The position numbers and the translations under genes are program-made. Below, in pieces: positions 11,341 through 22,929 of a stretch of 64,000 bases of DNA. Origin of the DNA: Plazaster borealis (taxonomy: Eukaryota > Echinodermata > Asteroidea > Forcipulatida > Labidiasteridae); the NCBI GenBank assembly GCA_021014325.1, contig CM037476.1, positions 17,024,827-17,088,826 of the forward strand, written 5' to 3'. The notes beneath the pieces were generated by a model, which saw nothing but the letters and a program-made list of their open reading frames with translations, was not told where the DNA came from and searched no databases. Every line of letters starts with the position of its first letter. Within the stretch, counting starts at the first letter, position 1.

Positions 11341-12812
11341 CTAATTGTATTCAAGTTGAGTCCACATTGTACGAGAAACAAAACTTGGACGTTGGCCAAT
11401 CAGCCTGCTTGTGCAAACTCATATTGGGTTCAAACCAATTATGGTAATGGATATAACAATAGACCTTAGGGGTTTTCAAAAACCATATTTCAGACACAAA
11501 TATCTCTCTGGAGGATTGTTGGTACTAGCATCAATAATCTGTGAGATTATAAAAAACAACTTGTGTTAAATTCATAGTGACTCGTATCAGTTCTATATAA
11601 GCAGCTTACCTGCCCTTAAATGTATATTCAAATTGCATTTTTACCAAAGACTGATTAATAAATAATGAAAAACGTCAAACACCCTCTGATGGGAAGTTTG
11701 TGTCCACTTTGCTAGATAATATTGGTATAGGAACTAACCAGTACCTGACTTGATTGTGCAGGGAGAGTAAGGCAGAGCACTTAAAAGCTGTTTACACATC
11801 AATCATCTAAAAACACCGCTCTCAAATTGTATGTCAGTCATAAGGGAATCTTGCTATTGGATGAGATTATTCACAGATGAGACCATCATCCATGCAGTCA
11901 GCAGTAAAAGTGAAGAGCAACAACAAACTAGCCTTTAATATCAGTTCTGGATTCTACTTTGTCAACCATTTTTTAGGATCACTGCAACACATTAAAGGGA
12001 ACTACCCAATATTGGATTTAAAGACAACCTTCAAAATATCCAGGAAGCCGAAAAATGACATGGACATGGACAAAAATCTTGATGAGAAACTAGTCACCGA
12101 TGCCAGCTTTTAATTCAAGTTTATCAACCTATGCGATGTTTGGAATAAGACCAGCTGTGAACTTTAATACCACTGACAAACACAAAGCAAAGCAAGAAAG
12201 AAGAAGAAGTTAATTGACATACGAGACATCTAATTCATATCTTCTCTGCAGTAACCGGAGACAGCATTAACACTCAATTACAACTAGTTGTCATATTCTC
12301 TGTTGAGGGTTTAACTGTGTCAATCAACCCCCAAATCAATGCAACATGTAAATGGAAAATGGTCGTTGGTGGGCTTTATTGGAATCTACATGTACATAAG
12401 TCAGGAAGCAGAGATATATTACATTTTATCAAAAACTAATCATGGATGTTGTTTATGCTAAATATGAGCATCAACCCATGATGATTGGACCTTGTCTGCT
12501 TAAACTGACCAATCATGGCCATGGTTGGACCCTGAATACTTAAACTGACCAATCATAGCCTTGATTGCAACCCTTAATGCAGACAGCAGAGAGAACATTA
12601 AAAGCATTGGAGATCAGCTTTCCCCATCAAGATGTGTTTTAATTTTTGAATGGTATAAACTATTTGATTCACACGTGGCTCATATTTTTATGCAACAAAT
12701 TGAGGTACATGTACCATTTCCTGTCTTTTACAAACCAATCAGTACATTTACAGACAAGCTTTACAACAAGTTGTGCACAAGTTGTGCTTAACACTCTTTT
12801 GTTGATTTCATC
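11341..12812 (+). promoter_or_regulatory. 5' flank of GPCR gene 3, homologous to 15850-17160
   Basis: About 1.4 kb aligns to the flank of gene 4. The ATTGG core common to genes 2, 3 and 4 is at 11835-11881, about 0.95 kb from the start codon. A stretch near 12130-12300 (AAGAAAGAAGAAGAAG and following) is absent from gene 4. Regulatory role inferred from conservation only. Confidence 0.5.
12484..12742 (+). promoter_or_regulatory. CCAAT/ATTGG cluster before GPCR gene 3
   Basis: ATTGG at 12484-12488; CCAAT at 12509-12513 and 12549-12553, set in a 40-bp direct repeat (TAAACTGACCAATCAT at 12501 and 12541); and a consensus AACCAATCAG at 12733-12742, about 75 bp before the ATG. Spacing and orientation resemble NF-Y-type CCAAT boxes. 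Function is inferred. Confidence 0.45.
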
Positions 12813-13838
12813 ATGGAATCGACTCAAAATCAGTTAGATCAAGAAAACAGCAATGACTCCACAACACAAGAACCCGAGGAGAGCATCCATCCTAGCTTCA
12901 GCATCCTAAGATGTTTCCTGATGGTCATAACAACACTTCTCATCCTAACACTCAATCCATTCTATCTTCTTGTCTTGAGATACGTCAACAGCATCCAAGA
13001 AACAACCAAAGTATTCCTACGAGCCATGACGATTGCTGATATTGGTGTTGGGATTTTTATCGCTATTCCTGCTACAATTTCTGCATTTTTCGGTTTTTGG
13101 CCATTTGGGGAAGTAGTCTGTACCTTACAAGCATTTGCTACTGCTGCTGTTTTCTGTTTAACTTTATTTTCCTTGCTCATGGTTACTGTAGACTGTTACA
13201 TTTCTGTGGTGTATGCTCTGCGCTACCCTTCACTTGTTACTGTGAAACGAGCAAACAATGCTGTCTTTTGTGCTGGGGGACTCAGCATATTTATCACAAT
13301 TGCGGATGGTTTCTTAACATTATGGGACTCTTCTTATCTTCCTCCTATATTAGCATGTGAATTTATACTTTCATATCAAGACAATAGTAGGCTCCACACA
13401 CAAGTACTTGTTACCAGTTTAACAGTACTTAGTCTCCTTGTAGTCTTCATAACCTACATCCGACTATTTTTTATTTCCCGCCATCATGCACGGCGTATAG
13501 AAGCCTTAAATAATCAAATTGCACTTGGTGGTAACCAGCCGCCACAACTTCCCCCCAGAACCAACAAGTCTCTTCAAACAACGTTCTACATAGTTCTGAC
13601 ATCATTCTTTCTTAATGCCAGTCCCCTTGTATGCTATATTACTGTAGACCCTGATACAAATAAACATGTAGAGATCTTTTATCTGTGTTTTTTTGTGCTG
13701 CCTACTCTTACAAAAAGTTGGATAAATGGAGTCTGTTATTATCTCAGTAACACAGACTTTCGTCAGACTGCCAAAAGACTCCTGAAAACAAACTACCAAC
13801 TTTGCAAAAACCACATTCCATTCAACAGAAACACTTAA
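12813..13838 (+). CDS. GPCR gene 3: intronless receptor with DRY changed to DCY, 341 aa
   Basis: Full-length ORF starting MEST, same architecture as gene 2: TM1 N48, TM2 D76, TM3 C103, ECL2 Cys in ILACEF, loop 3 PxxPxR, TM7 NGVCYY. The odd feature is codon 128 (13194-13196): TGT (Cys) in place of the CGT (Arg) present in genes 2, 4 and 5, so the G-protein-contacting arginine of the DRY motif is lost through one C-to-T change at a CpG. KRARIA is also changed to KRANNA at the end of loop 2. The frame is otherwise intact. It may be a signalling-impaired receptor, a young pseudogene, or a receptor with altered coupling. Confidence 0.92.
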   Translation: MESTQNQLDQENSNDSTTQEPEESIHPSFSILRCFLMVITTLLILTLNPFYLLVLRYVNSIQETTKVFLRAMTIADIGVGIFIAIPATISAFFGFWPFGEVVCTLQAFATAAVFCLTLFSLLMVTVDCYISVVYALRYPSLVTVKRANNAVFCAGGLSIFITIADGFLTLWDSSYLPPILACEFILSYQDNSRLHTQVLVTSLTVLSLLVVFITYIRLFFISRHHARRIEALNNQIALGGNQPPQLPPRTNKSLQTTFYIVLTSFFLNASPLVCYITVDPDTNKHVEIFYLCFFVLPTLTKSWINGVCYYLSNTDFRQTAKRLLKTNYQLCKNHIPFNRNT

Positions 13839-13943
13839 GTTTATATGGAATTGCTGGCCAAGTGCTAAAATAACTGGACTGTGGCCAGCAGTTGTAATTG
13901 TGCAACCAAAAGTCTAACATGATTAACCAAGAGAATGTGAATA
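13839..13943. other. Proximal 3' flank of GPCR gene 3
   Basis: Matches the flanks of genes 1 and 4 up to GAGAATGTGAATA, where a transposon interrupts it. Confidence 0.7.
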
Positions 13944-14860
13944 TTGTAATTTCCTGCGGATAAGATGCGACTTATCTGACTTTTGAAGGTACAAAAAAGT
14001 CACTGCGTCTTATCTTCCAGTGCGTCTATCTGATTTCGATTAAGTTCATTGTGATGATTACAATGTAAAATCTTACATTTATACTGCAAAATAGTTCCTT
14101 TATTTCGTCAAGGGTAATTCTACATGTCATATTTTTCTTAAAATAAAACCTAAAACGTTCACATTTTTGACGAAACTTACCAAAGAAAGAAGTCACTTGC
14201 CGTCGCGATTGAGTGACGATCAATGCATGCTGCACACAGTACACAGCTATGTCACATGACAGGTACTAGTCTTTATTAAACAAGCCGTTTTTTAATGTTA
14301 TCGTGAATTTCGCCCAACAGGGGGCGTACGCTCCTAATGTGAAACACAGACATTAAGAAGGTATTATATGTCTGTGATGTAAAAGCATTATTAAGAAATA
14401 GCCTCAGCGTTCGTTTTGTGCTTGCATGTATTGTAGTATTCAAAAAAGCTAGATAGCAAAGACTAGCAGCCAATTCGTTGGGAAACAGTGGAAAAACATT
14501 TATCTGCCCACGCTCGTTGTGTAAAACGAAAAACTGTAAAGCTATGGTTTTAGAAAAAAATCTTTAAAACGAACATGGACAAATAATAATGAAAAAATAG
14601 CAGTGATGTTTTACTCGTCTTTGTGATTATAAAATTACGATCCCTTTAGGCTATGGTAAGTGTGCTTATACCATCATGACCCCTGTATGTGTTGATGTAC
14701 AAGCAGTAGGCCTATGTGACTTCATGAGCATGTATAATGGGAAAGATATATTGCGCATTATGCGGCGGGGCACCTTATCTGATAATCTTTTAATCTTATT
14801 TTGGTAATTTGAGGTACAGTGCATTATGCGTCGAGCGCCTTATCCGCAGAAAAATTACGG
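13944..14860. mobile_element. TA-flanked TIR DNA transposon (Tc1/mariner/pogo-like, non-autonomous), 917 bp
   Basis: The ends are inverted repeats: left TTGTAATTTCCTGCGGATAA, right (reverse complement) CCGTAATTTTTCTGCGGATA. TA flanks both sides (13942-13943 and 14861-14862). The 3' flanks of genes 1 and 4 have the uninterrupted site GTGAATACATGCAC, so insertion and TA duplication are directly visible. Second-order repeats of GCGTCTTATC/GATAAG lie near both ends. No transposase ORF is present (largest about 70 aa), so it would depend on another copy. The superfamily is inferred from the TA duplication. Confidence 0.85.
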
Positions 14861-14862
14861 TA

Positions 14863-15392
14863 CATGCACATTGTTCAAGAACACAGGCATGAAAGCCCTA
14901 TATAAAGCTATATTTAATGTGATAAGATGCCTGGAACATTCTATGTTCTGTGATTATGCGAGATTGATAGGCTGCCACAACATTCTCCCATTGTTCTCAG
15001 CTTGGAGATTCCAGCAAGACACGGCCGATTATTAGCCTTGGCTTTCGATCAAGGGGCTGGCCAAGTCACAGTGAAACTGTTCATCAATGAATACAAGGTT
15101 GTGAGAAAACAGTGCATGACTTGAATTTGTTTTGTTTACTTATCAGAGTTTGACCTAGCGGTTGCTCGCTTGCGCTTTGTGAGTGAAAACAGAAACGGGC
15201 AAATTGAAACACCGGTCCAGTCAAATTTTCGTTACTAGTCAAAATACATGTGTGAAGGATTGTGGTACTTCTTTTAAACTTCAGAGATCAGAGATTTTCT
15301 TGCAACTTGGGCACTTTATAATTGATTCATTGTGACAAAGTAAGTTAATTCATGAGAGAAACTACTCACTGAAAACACACTACCAACTCTTG
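14863..15392. other. Distal 3' flank of GPCR gene 3
   Basis: Continues the flank shared with genes 1, 2 and 4 (CATGCACATTGTTCAAGAAC, GATAAGATGCCTGGAAC). No gene seen. Confidence 0.7.
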
Positions 15393-15782
15393 TGCCGTGT
15401 TGTGGCCAAGTGGTCTAGCTCACCGAATCCAAGCTCTGGTGTTGTCAACAGCAGAGTGTGGGTACGAATCCCGGTCATGACACTTGTGCCCTTGAGCAAG
15501 GCACCTAACCATAATTGCTTCGTAAAAAGTTGGGAAGGTAGTGCATTCTGCTCTACCAGCCAGGCTCCTAGTGGATGATACCCATGCCTACATCCTTACA
15601 GACTGTGAAGGGGGTAACCCTGTTTCAGCCCCAGGAGTACGTGGCAACGTGCCCCTGGTGATAGTTGATTTGGGTCGACAGCCCAAATCAGTTAAGTGTA
15701 GCCCTCACCTTAAAGTGGCCGTCCGGCCTAAGGATGTTAGGTGATATCTCATAGAAGAATTTTAGGTGATATCTCATAGAAG
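15393..15782 (+). mobile_element. tRNA-Leu-like SINE with a 25-bp tandem duplication at its end
   Basis: Starts TGTTGTGGCCAAGTGGTC (box A region), then CAAGCTCTGGTG, GGTACGAATCCCGGTC (box B) and the family tail GAGCAAGGCACCTAACC. The end repeats TTAGGTGATATCTCATAG twice, 25 bp apart (15738 and 15763 approximately). Confidence 0.8.
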
Positions 15783-17160
15783 AAAAACAAATTTAAAAAC
15801 CCCCAAATGAAGTCGACTGAATTTTGTAAAAGAAAAACAACTTTATTTTACTATGGCCAATTAGTCTGCTTCTTCAAATTCATATTAGGCTCAAATCGAT
15901 TAAGTCAATCGATGTAACAATACACCTTAAGGGTCTTTAGATACCATATTCCAGACACAAATATTTCTCTTGAGGATTGTTGGTACTAGCATCAACAATC
16001 TACAATTTTTTTTAATAAAAACTTTCACTAAATTTATATCAACACAAATTAATTCTATAAACAGCATACCTGCCCTTAATTGTAGATATAATTGCATTTT
16101 TACCGAAGACTGATTAATAAATAATGAAAAACGTCAAACACCCTCTGATGGGAAGTTTGTCTCCACTTTGCTAGATAATATTGGTATAGGAACTAACCAA
16201 TACCTGACTTGATTCTGCAGGGAGAGTAAGGCAGAGCAATCAGGCTCTTTACACATCAATCATCTAAAAACACCGCTCCCAATTTGTCTGTCAGTCATAA
16301 GGGAGTCTTGCTATTGGATGAGATTATTCACAGATGAGACCATCATCCATGCAGTCAACAGTGAAAGTGAAGAGCAACAACAAACTAGCCATTGATATCA
16401 GTTCTGGATTATACTTTGTCAACCAGCGTACATGTTTAGGATCACTGCAACACATCAAAGGGAACTGCCCAATATTGGACTTAAAGACAACCTTCAAAAT
16501 ATCCAGGAAGCCGAAAAACAACATTGACAAGAATCTTGATGAGAAACTAGTCACCGATGCCATCTTTTAATTCAAGTTTATCAACATATACGATGTTAGG
16601 AACAAAGACATACTGTGAACTTGAATATTCTCTCATATTCTCTGTTGAGGCTTTAACTGTGTCAATATACCCCCAAATCAATGCAACATGTCAATGGAAA
16701 CTGGCTACTGGTGGGCTTTATTGGAATCTACATGTACATAAGTTAGGAAGCAGGGATATATTACATTTTACCAAAAAAACTAATCATGCATATTATTTAT
16801 GCTAAGTATGAGCATCAACCCATATGATGATTGGACATTATCTGCTTAATCATGGCCTTGGTTGGACCCTGAATACTTACACTGACCAATCATAGCCTTG
16901 ATTGAAACCCTTAATGCAGACAGCAGAGAGAACATTAAAAGCATTGGAGATCAGCTTTCCCCATCAAGATGTGTTTTAATCTTTGAATGGTACAAACTAT
17001 TTGATTCACACGTGGCTCATATTTTTATGCAACAAATTAAGGCACATGTACCATTTCCTGTCTTTTACAAACCATTCAGTACATTTACAGACAAGCTTTA
17101 CAACAAGTTGTGCATACAATTCAGGTACGTTGTGCTTAACACTCTTTTGTTGATTTCATC
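15783..17160 (+). promoter_or_regulatory. 5' flank of GPCR gene 4, homologous to that of gene 3
   Basis: From about 15850 the sequence aligns to the gene 3 flank. The shared ATTGG core is at 16292-16338. ATTGG at 16830-16834 and CCAAT at 16886-16890 remain, but the upstream CCAAT of gene 3 is deleted and the proximal box reads ACCATTCAG (about 17070) instead of ACCAATCAG. Relevance to expression is inference. Confidence 0.5.
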
Positions 17161-18186
17161 ATGGAATCGACTCAAAATCAGTTGGATCAAGAAAACAGCA
17201 ATGACTCCACAACACAACAACCTGAGGAGAGCATCCATCCTAGCTTCAGCATCTTAAGATGTTTCCTGCTGGTCATAACAACACTTCTCATCCTTACACT
17301 CAATCCATTCTATCTTCTTGTCTTGAGATACGTCAACAGCATCCAAGAAACCACCAAAGTATTCCTACGAGCCATGACGATTGCTGATATTGGTGTTGGG
17401 ACTTTTATCGCTATTCCTTGTACAATTTCTGCATTTTTCGGTTTTTGGGCATTTGGAGAAGTAGTCTGTACCTTACAAGCATTTGCTATTGCTGCTGTTT
17501 TCTGTTTAACTTTATTTTCTTTGCTCATGGTTACTGTAGACCGTTACATTTCTGTGGTGTATGCTCTGCGCTACCCTTCACTTGTTACTGTGAAACGAGC
17601 ACGCATTGCTGTCTTTTGTGCTGGGGGACTCAGCACATTTATCACAATTGTGGATGGTTTCTTATCATTATGGGACTCATCTTATCTTCCTCCTGTATTA
17701 GCATGTGAATTTAAACTTTCAAATCGAGAAATTAGTAGGCTCCACACACAAGTAGGGGTTTCCATTTTAACAGGACTTTGTCTTCTTGTAGTCTTCATAA
17801 CCTACATCCGACTATTTTTTATTTCCCGCCATCACGCACAGCGTATAGAAGCTTTAAACATTCACATTGCACTCGGTGGTAACCAGCCGCCACAACTTCC
17901 CCCCAGAACCAACAAGTCTCTTCAAACAACGCTCTTCATAGTTCTGACATCATTCTTTCTTTATGTTCAACCCCTTGTATGCCTTCTTGCCGTAGACCCT
18001 GATAATAATGATAATGTAGAGATCTTTTATCTGTGTTTTTATGTGCTGCCTGCATTTACAAGAAGTTGGATTAATGGAGTCTGTTATTATCTCAGTAGCA
18101 CTGACTTTCGTCAGACTGCTAACAGACTCCTGAAAACACGCTACCAACTTTGCAAAAACCACATTCCATTCAACAGAAACACCTAA
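17161..18186 (+). CDS. GPCR gene 4: intronless rhodopsin-type receptor, 341 aa
   Basis: Complete copy most closely matching truncated gene 1 and gene 3. It keeps the DRY triad (VDRYISVVYALRYP) that gene 3 has lost. TM2 has TIADIGVG; TM3 starts GEVVC; ECL2 Cys is in LACEF. TM6 has an unusual VQP in place of the CWxP region, and TM7 reads NGVCYYLSSTDFRQ. Loop 3 keeps the PxxPxR motif. The start is the only sensible ATG, preceded by TTTCATC as in gene 3. The whole surrounding block, with the following satellite, is the second copy of 1-6600. Confidence 0.93.
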   Translation: MESTQNQLDQENSNDSTTQQPEESIHPSFSILRCFLLVITTLLILTLNPFYLLVLRYVNSIQETTKVFLRAMTIADIGVGTFIAIPCTISAFFGFWAFGEVVCTLQAFAIAAVFCLTLFSLLMVTVDRYISVVYALRYPSLVTVKRARIAVFCAGGLSTFITIVDGFLSLWDSSYLPPVLACEFKLSNREISRLHTQVGVSILTGLCLLVVFITYIRLFFISRHHAQRIEALNIHIALGGNQPPQLPPRTNKSLQTTLFIVLTSFFLYVQPLVCLLAVDPDNNDNVEIFYLCFYVLPAFTRSWINGVCYYLSSTDFRQTANRLLKTRYQLCKNHIPFNRNT

Positions 18187-19351
18187 TTTTATATGGGATT
18201 GCTGGCCAAATGCTAAAACAACTGGATTCTGGCCTACAATGTTAATTGTGCAAACAAAAGTCTAGCGTGATTAACCACTTAATGTCAGAGAATGTGAATA
18301 CATGCACAATGTTCAAGAACACAGGCACGGAGGCCCTATAAAGCCATATTTAATGTGATAAGATGCCTGGAACATTTTATGTTATGTGATTACGAGAGAT
18401 CGATAGGCTGCCACGATTTTTCACATTTTTCTCAGCTCAGAGATTCCAGCAAACCAGGGTCGATTATTAGCCACGGCTTTATGATCTAGGGGCTGACCAA
18501 GTCAAAGCAAAAATTTTCACCAATGAGTGTACAGATTTTGAGAAAACAGTGCATGTTTAGTTTGTGTTACATACTTCCTTATATATCCGAGTTTGACCAA
18601 GCTAGCAGTTGCTTGCTTGACAATTAGGATTGAAAACAATGGTGGGCAAATAAAAACACAGGTCTAGTCAAAATTCATGTGAGAAAGATGTGGAAATTAT
18701 GTTAAATTTCAGTTAGGCCTACAACAAAATTACAAGGAGGTACTTCATTAACAAACACAGAAATGAATACCAAGTTTTCAACAGCAAGATTTTCTTACAA
18801 CTTGGGTGCTTTATGATTGATTCAAAGTAAACTGAAAGTGACCATGCACAAATTTAACATCGATCAGTGTCACAAAATAGAAGAATTTATGAGAGAAATG
18901 ACGAACTGTAGAAAGTCAAGTGTACATTGTAAGACAAACACAAACACAAATTTATATTACATTGGCCATACAGTTGAAAAGACTTTGTGAAGTATTAAGT
19001 AATTTATCTTAGCCCGTTTAAGTATTAAGTAATTTATCTTAGCCTGTAGCTGTTTTATGTTCATGATGCAGCTTTTAAAGAAAGCATATATATATTCAGC
19101 AAGTGACAAGGTACACTATTTGCAGGTCCAGGTACTCTATTGTGGTATATATTGTTCAGTTGTCACTTGCGATTTGAGATTTGCGAGGAGAGGACAAGAC
19201 GTCAGCCTCGATGATCTTTGAGAGAGAGAGAACCACTCATTCAGAACGTGGCCAGAATTCCAGATCAAATTCTGAATTATTACAAAGCAAATTGAGAGCT
19301 TCTAAAGATTTAAATGATGACATAAATTACCCTAACTGATGTAGCTGATGT
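18187..19351. other. 3' flank of GPCR gene 4 (copy B of 610-1784)
   Basis: No gene. Small differences from copy A include a 29-bp tandem duplication near 19010-19045 (GTATTAAGTAATTTATCTTA twice) where copy A has a single, different segment. Confidence 0.75.
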
Positions 19352-20115
19352 ACTATGTAGAGCCAGGATCTACAGAGCGACCTAAAGTTTTCACTAAATA
19401 ATATTTTGAATGTACTCAGCATAAAATACTCAAAGAAATTAGATACTAGAAGTATGAATTGTATTTGATGTTTATGGGAACTATGTAGAACCAGGATCTA
19501 CAGAGCGACCTGAAGTTTTCTTTTTAATTAATATTTTAATGTACTCAACATAAAATACTCAAAGAAATTAGATACCAGAAGTATGAATTGTATTTGATGT
19601 TTATGAGAACTATGTAGAACCAGGATCTACAGAGCGACCTGAAGTTTTCATTTTAATTAATATTTTGAATGCACTCAGCATCAAATACTCAGAGAAATTA
19701 CATACCAGAAGTATGAATTGTATTAATTTTATTTTGATGTTTATGGGAACTATGTAGAACCAGGATCTACAGAGCGACCTGAAGTTTTCTTTTTAATTGA
19801 TATCTTGAATGTACTCAACATAAAATACTCAAAGAAATTAGATACCAGAAGTATGAATTGTATTTGATGTTTATCGGAACTGTGTAGAACCAGGATCTAG
19901 AGAGCAACCTGAAGTTTTCACTTTAATTAATATTTGGAATGAACTCAGCATAAGAAATTAGATACCAGAAGTATGAATTGTATTTGATGTTTATTGGAAC
20001 TGTGTAGAAGCAGGATCTGCAGAGCGACCTGAAGTTTTCTCTTTAATTAATATTTTTAATGTACTCGGCATAAAATACTCAAAGAAATTAGATATCAGAT
20101 GTATAAATTGTATAT
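19352..20115. repeat. Six-copy tandem satellite, period about 130 bp (copy B)
   Basis: Units start near 19352, 19480, 19609, 19749, 19879 and 19999 (intervals 128, 129, 140, 130, 120). The order and the long fourth interval match copy A, while the fifth interval differs (120 against 111), a local deletion in A. Confidence 0.93.
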
Positions 20116-20139
20116 GATGTTGATGGGATGGTGAGGTAT

Positions 20140-20300
20140 CAAAGTATATTCAGTTTGCAGTAACACCATGTGTATATATGTACTTGGCTGTGTAGATTTC
20201 TTTTTGGGGAAATTTTCTTGCTATTTATACAACTGCCTTTCAGCTTTCAGAACTTGGGAGACTACTTAGTTCAGAAAAGAACTATGATGTTGTTCTTAGA
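20140..20300 (+). repeat. Dispersed repeat with GTAACACCATGTGTATAT core (copy B)
   Basis: Duplicate of 2531-2670; it keeps GGTGAGGTATCAAAGTATA, the natural left end seen at 41700 (inverted) and 46720, which copy A has lost by deletion. Confidence 0.7.
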
Positions 20301-21120
20301 ACAGAGTTTCCTTTAAAACAAAACAGTTCGGGGTATATACTTGTTTGGCTTATAAAACGTTATCTGTACATACTCTTAAAACAGCCATATAAATTTTGCA
20401 TGTAATAATAGCTATAGCTATAAACATTAAGGTGTGATTTGTATACTTTTAAAGTAATTCGGTGGTGTATATAAGGTAATGGATATTATTTTCTGACCAC
20501 CTCCAGCTTCAACCCTTTGGGAAATTTACCTCGGTGTATGGGAGGGGCAAAATTTGTGAGATTGGGGCAGAGGGTCGTCCATTCCAACACGCCTGGCACA
20601 GACAGGAAGGGACCCCACCCCAATTCAATCAATCTACACCGTGTTGAACAGCTCCTTATTCATCCGCCACTTTATGAGGTTAAACTAATAAATTGAAAGC
20701 ATTTAAGTAATTTTGTGCTATAGAAACAGATCCAACTGAATAGTAGTTCAACTGATTCATATGTACATGAATGCTGATCATACCTGAAAATAATGTCTTG
20801 TTTTAAATAATTCTTGTCAATAAATGTCCACAATTCAATTTTCAAGCTATCAAGGAGTGACTCAAGTATTTTGATTCTGGTGTCTGTGTTTGTGCTAATG
20901 AAAACTACCCAAGCTGACGTTCAGTTTGGAGTAATCCAACTTTTGGAATACGACAAACCACACTCTCTTTAAATTATCTTGCCAGCCAAGATGGACTTAC
21001 ATTAGTGTGCCTCTTGTACCTAAATTACTTAAATCACAAGCTGAATGTATAATGTCACAGTGATTCATTGAAGTCTGCTTCCCAATAAGGCATTTGCAAG
21101 TTAGACTTGTTTGATGTTTA
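20301..21120. other. Non-coding spacer, copy B of 2671-3486
   Basis: No gene; nearly identical to copy A. Confidence 0.7.
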
Positions 21121-21369
21121 TTTGTTTATTTGATTACACATCCAACAGCCTATTAGCGCCAATAACAGGATGAATAAGAAACAAGAAGAAATGCTCAGTT
21201 TTAGAGATGTGGGAGGAAAACCCCGATGAGGGGGGGGGGAAACCCACGTAATCAGGTAGGGACTGAAAACCCAATCCACATGCAAGGCTCCGGTCTGAGG
21301 CGGGATTCGAACCACGGTCCACAGAGGTGAAAGGCAGGGAAAGAAACCACTGAGCCAACCTGATCCCCA
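21121..21369 (-). mobile_element. tRNA-derived SINE (copy B of 3487-3750)
   Basis: Same insertion site and orientation as in copy A, so it was present before the segmental duplication. Minus strand GGTTGGCTCAGTGG and GGTTCGAATCCCGCC. Confidence 0.75.
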
Positions 21370-22929
21370 TGATGTACAAGGCTCTGTTCAGTTGCTGGTG
21401 AATGCTCAAGTTGAATTCCTCAGACAACATCCAATAGTGCCATGTATATCACAAGGTTAGGGGCAAACAATTTGTTTTATTTTTGTGGGTATAGTTACAA
21501 ACAAAATGACAAACACCTACAAGTAAATACACAATTTGGAATGAAATGTGTGGCGCAAGGATATCGGTCTTTGCTGATCGGAGGTTGCAATGCAAAACTG
21601 ATTACAGAAATTGTTCAAAAACGAAGCATAACAGATTTGACAGTAGGAACAAGGCTTGGCAACCAACGTCAAATTAATCTAAGTCTTTGCTTGATACGAT
21701 TGATTTCAAAATAATGGAGAACATCGAAAGGCCATTTTAAAAGAATCTGCTTCTGATTTGACGGGTTAGTAGCTTGGTCCCACCAGGAGGGACTTGAACC
21801 CACCATTCATTCCACATTCTAGTGCAGATGTCTAAATCACCAAACCGCTGATCTTGTACCGCAATACTAGTTTGCATCATTTCTTGATGGTGGGTGCAGC
21901 AAACAATACATGTAACATCGTCAGTTCAAGGCAGGGTCATAGATAAAAATACTCCAAAAATTAATTACTATAAAAACTGACTTGGTGAAAATCACTGCAG
22001 CTGTCGATAGTATAAACTTTTTTGAGAAAGTAATATGCTTTGGATAATTGTTCAACCAAAACATTTGAATCTGAGAAACAATTCATGCATGAATCGTTTT
22101 TCAGATTTCTAAATGTTGGTGTCCGTTCGCGAATGCTGTGGCCAGAGATGCGGTTGGTACCCGCTGTCACCTCGCTAAACATGGATGGATGCGACATTCT
22201 TGTGGAAATACATTGGCAGTTTTTAACTGTTTTTTCAGCAAGTAGACATTGTATTCAGCTGAAACTTTTAACGTGTGACTTTTATTGTATCGTTCTGTGA
22301 CCCTTAGTACCTTTAAAGGAAAAGTAAATAATTTTTTTATGGTTTTTGTTAATTTATTTAATCACACATCCCATCCACTAGTTTTCAACAAACACACCAT
22401 ACAACCAACCTGTGAAAATTGTATCCAATTTGGTGGACAGATTCTGGTGAAAATATTGAAAAACAGTGCATGTTTCATCAGGGATTTAGTGCAAATTCAT
22501 ATTGGGCTTATTTCAATTACGGCAATTGATATAAGAAACACAATATTAGGGGTCTTTAAATATTATTTCCTTCACTTTGACAGTATTCTAGACACAACAA
22601 TTTCCCTGCAGGATTGTTGGTACTAGCATAAACAATCTGTGAGTTTTTTAATAACAACTTGCATTTAATTTATATTGACACGTGTTAGTTCTAAAATCAG
22701 CTTACCTGCCCTTAATTGTAGATTTAATTGCATTTTTATTGTAGACTGATTAACAAATAATGAAAAACGTCAAACACCCTCTGATGGGAACTTGGTCTCC
22801 ATTTTGCTAGATAATATTGGTATAGGAACTAACCAATACCTGACTTGATTATGTATGGAGAGTAAGGCAGAGCAATTAAAGTCTGTTTACACATCAGTCA
22901 TCTAAAAATCTACGCTCCCAATTTGTCTG
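21370..22929. other. Non-coding spacer before GPCR gene 5, partly unique to copy B
   Basis: 21370-22110 matches copy A, including a tRNA-like fragment near 21775-21860. About 22110-22570 is missing from copy A. From 22600 the sequence joins the GPCR upstream block (GGATTGTTGGTACTAGCAT). Several ORFs of 80-113 aa here have no recognisable domain and are not conserved, so I do not call them. Confidence 0.6.

Noticed and set aside
11059..11469. 136-aa ORF
   Set aside because: Lies mostly within a TIR element, repetitive (GCCTTGGTGCCC phrases), no recognisable domain.
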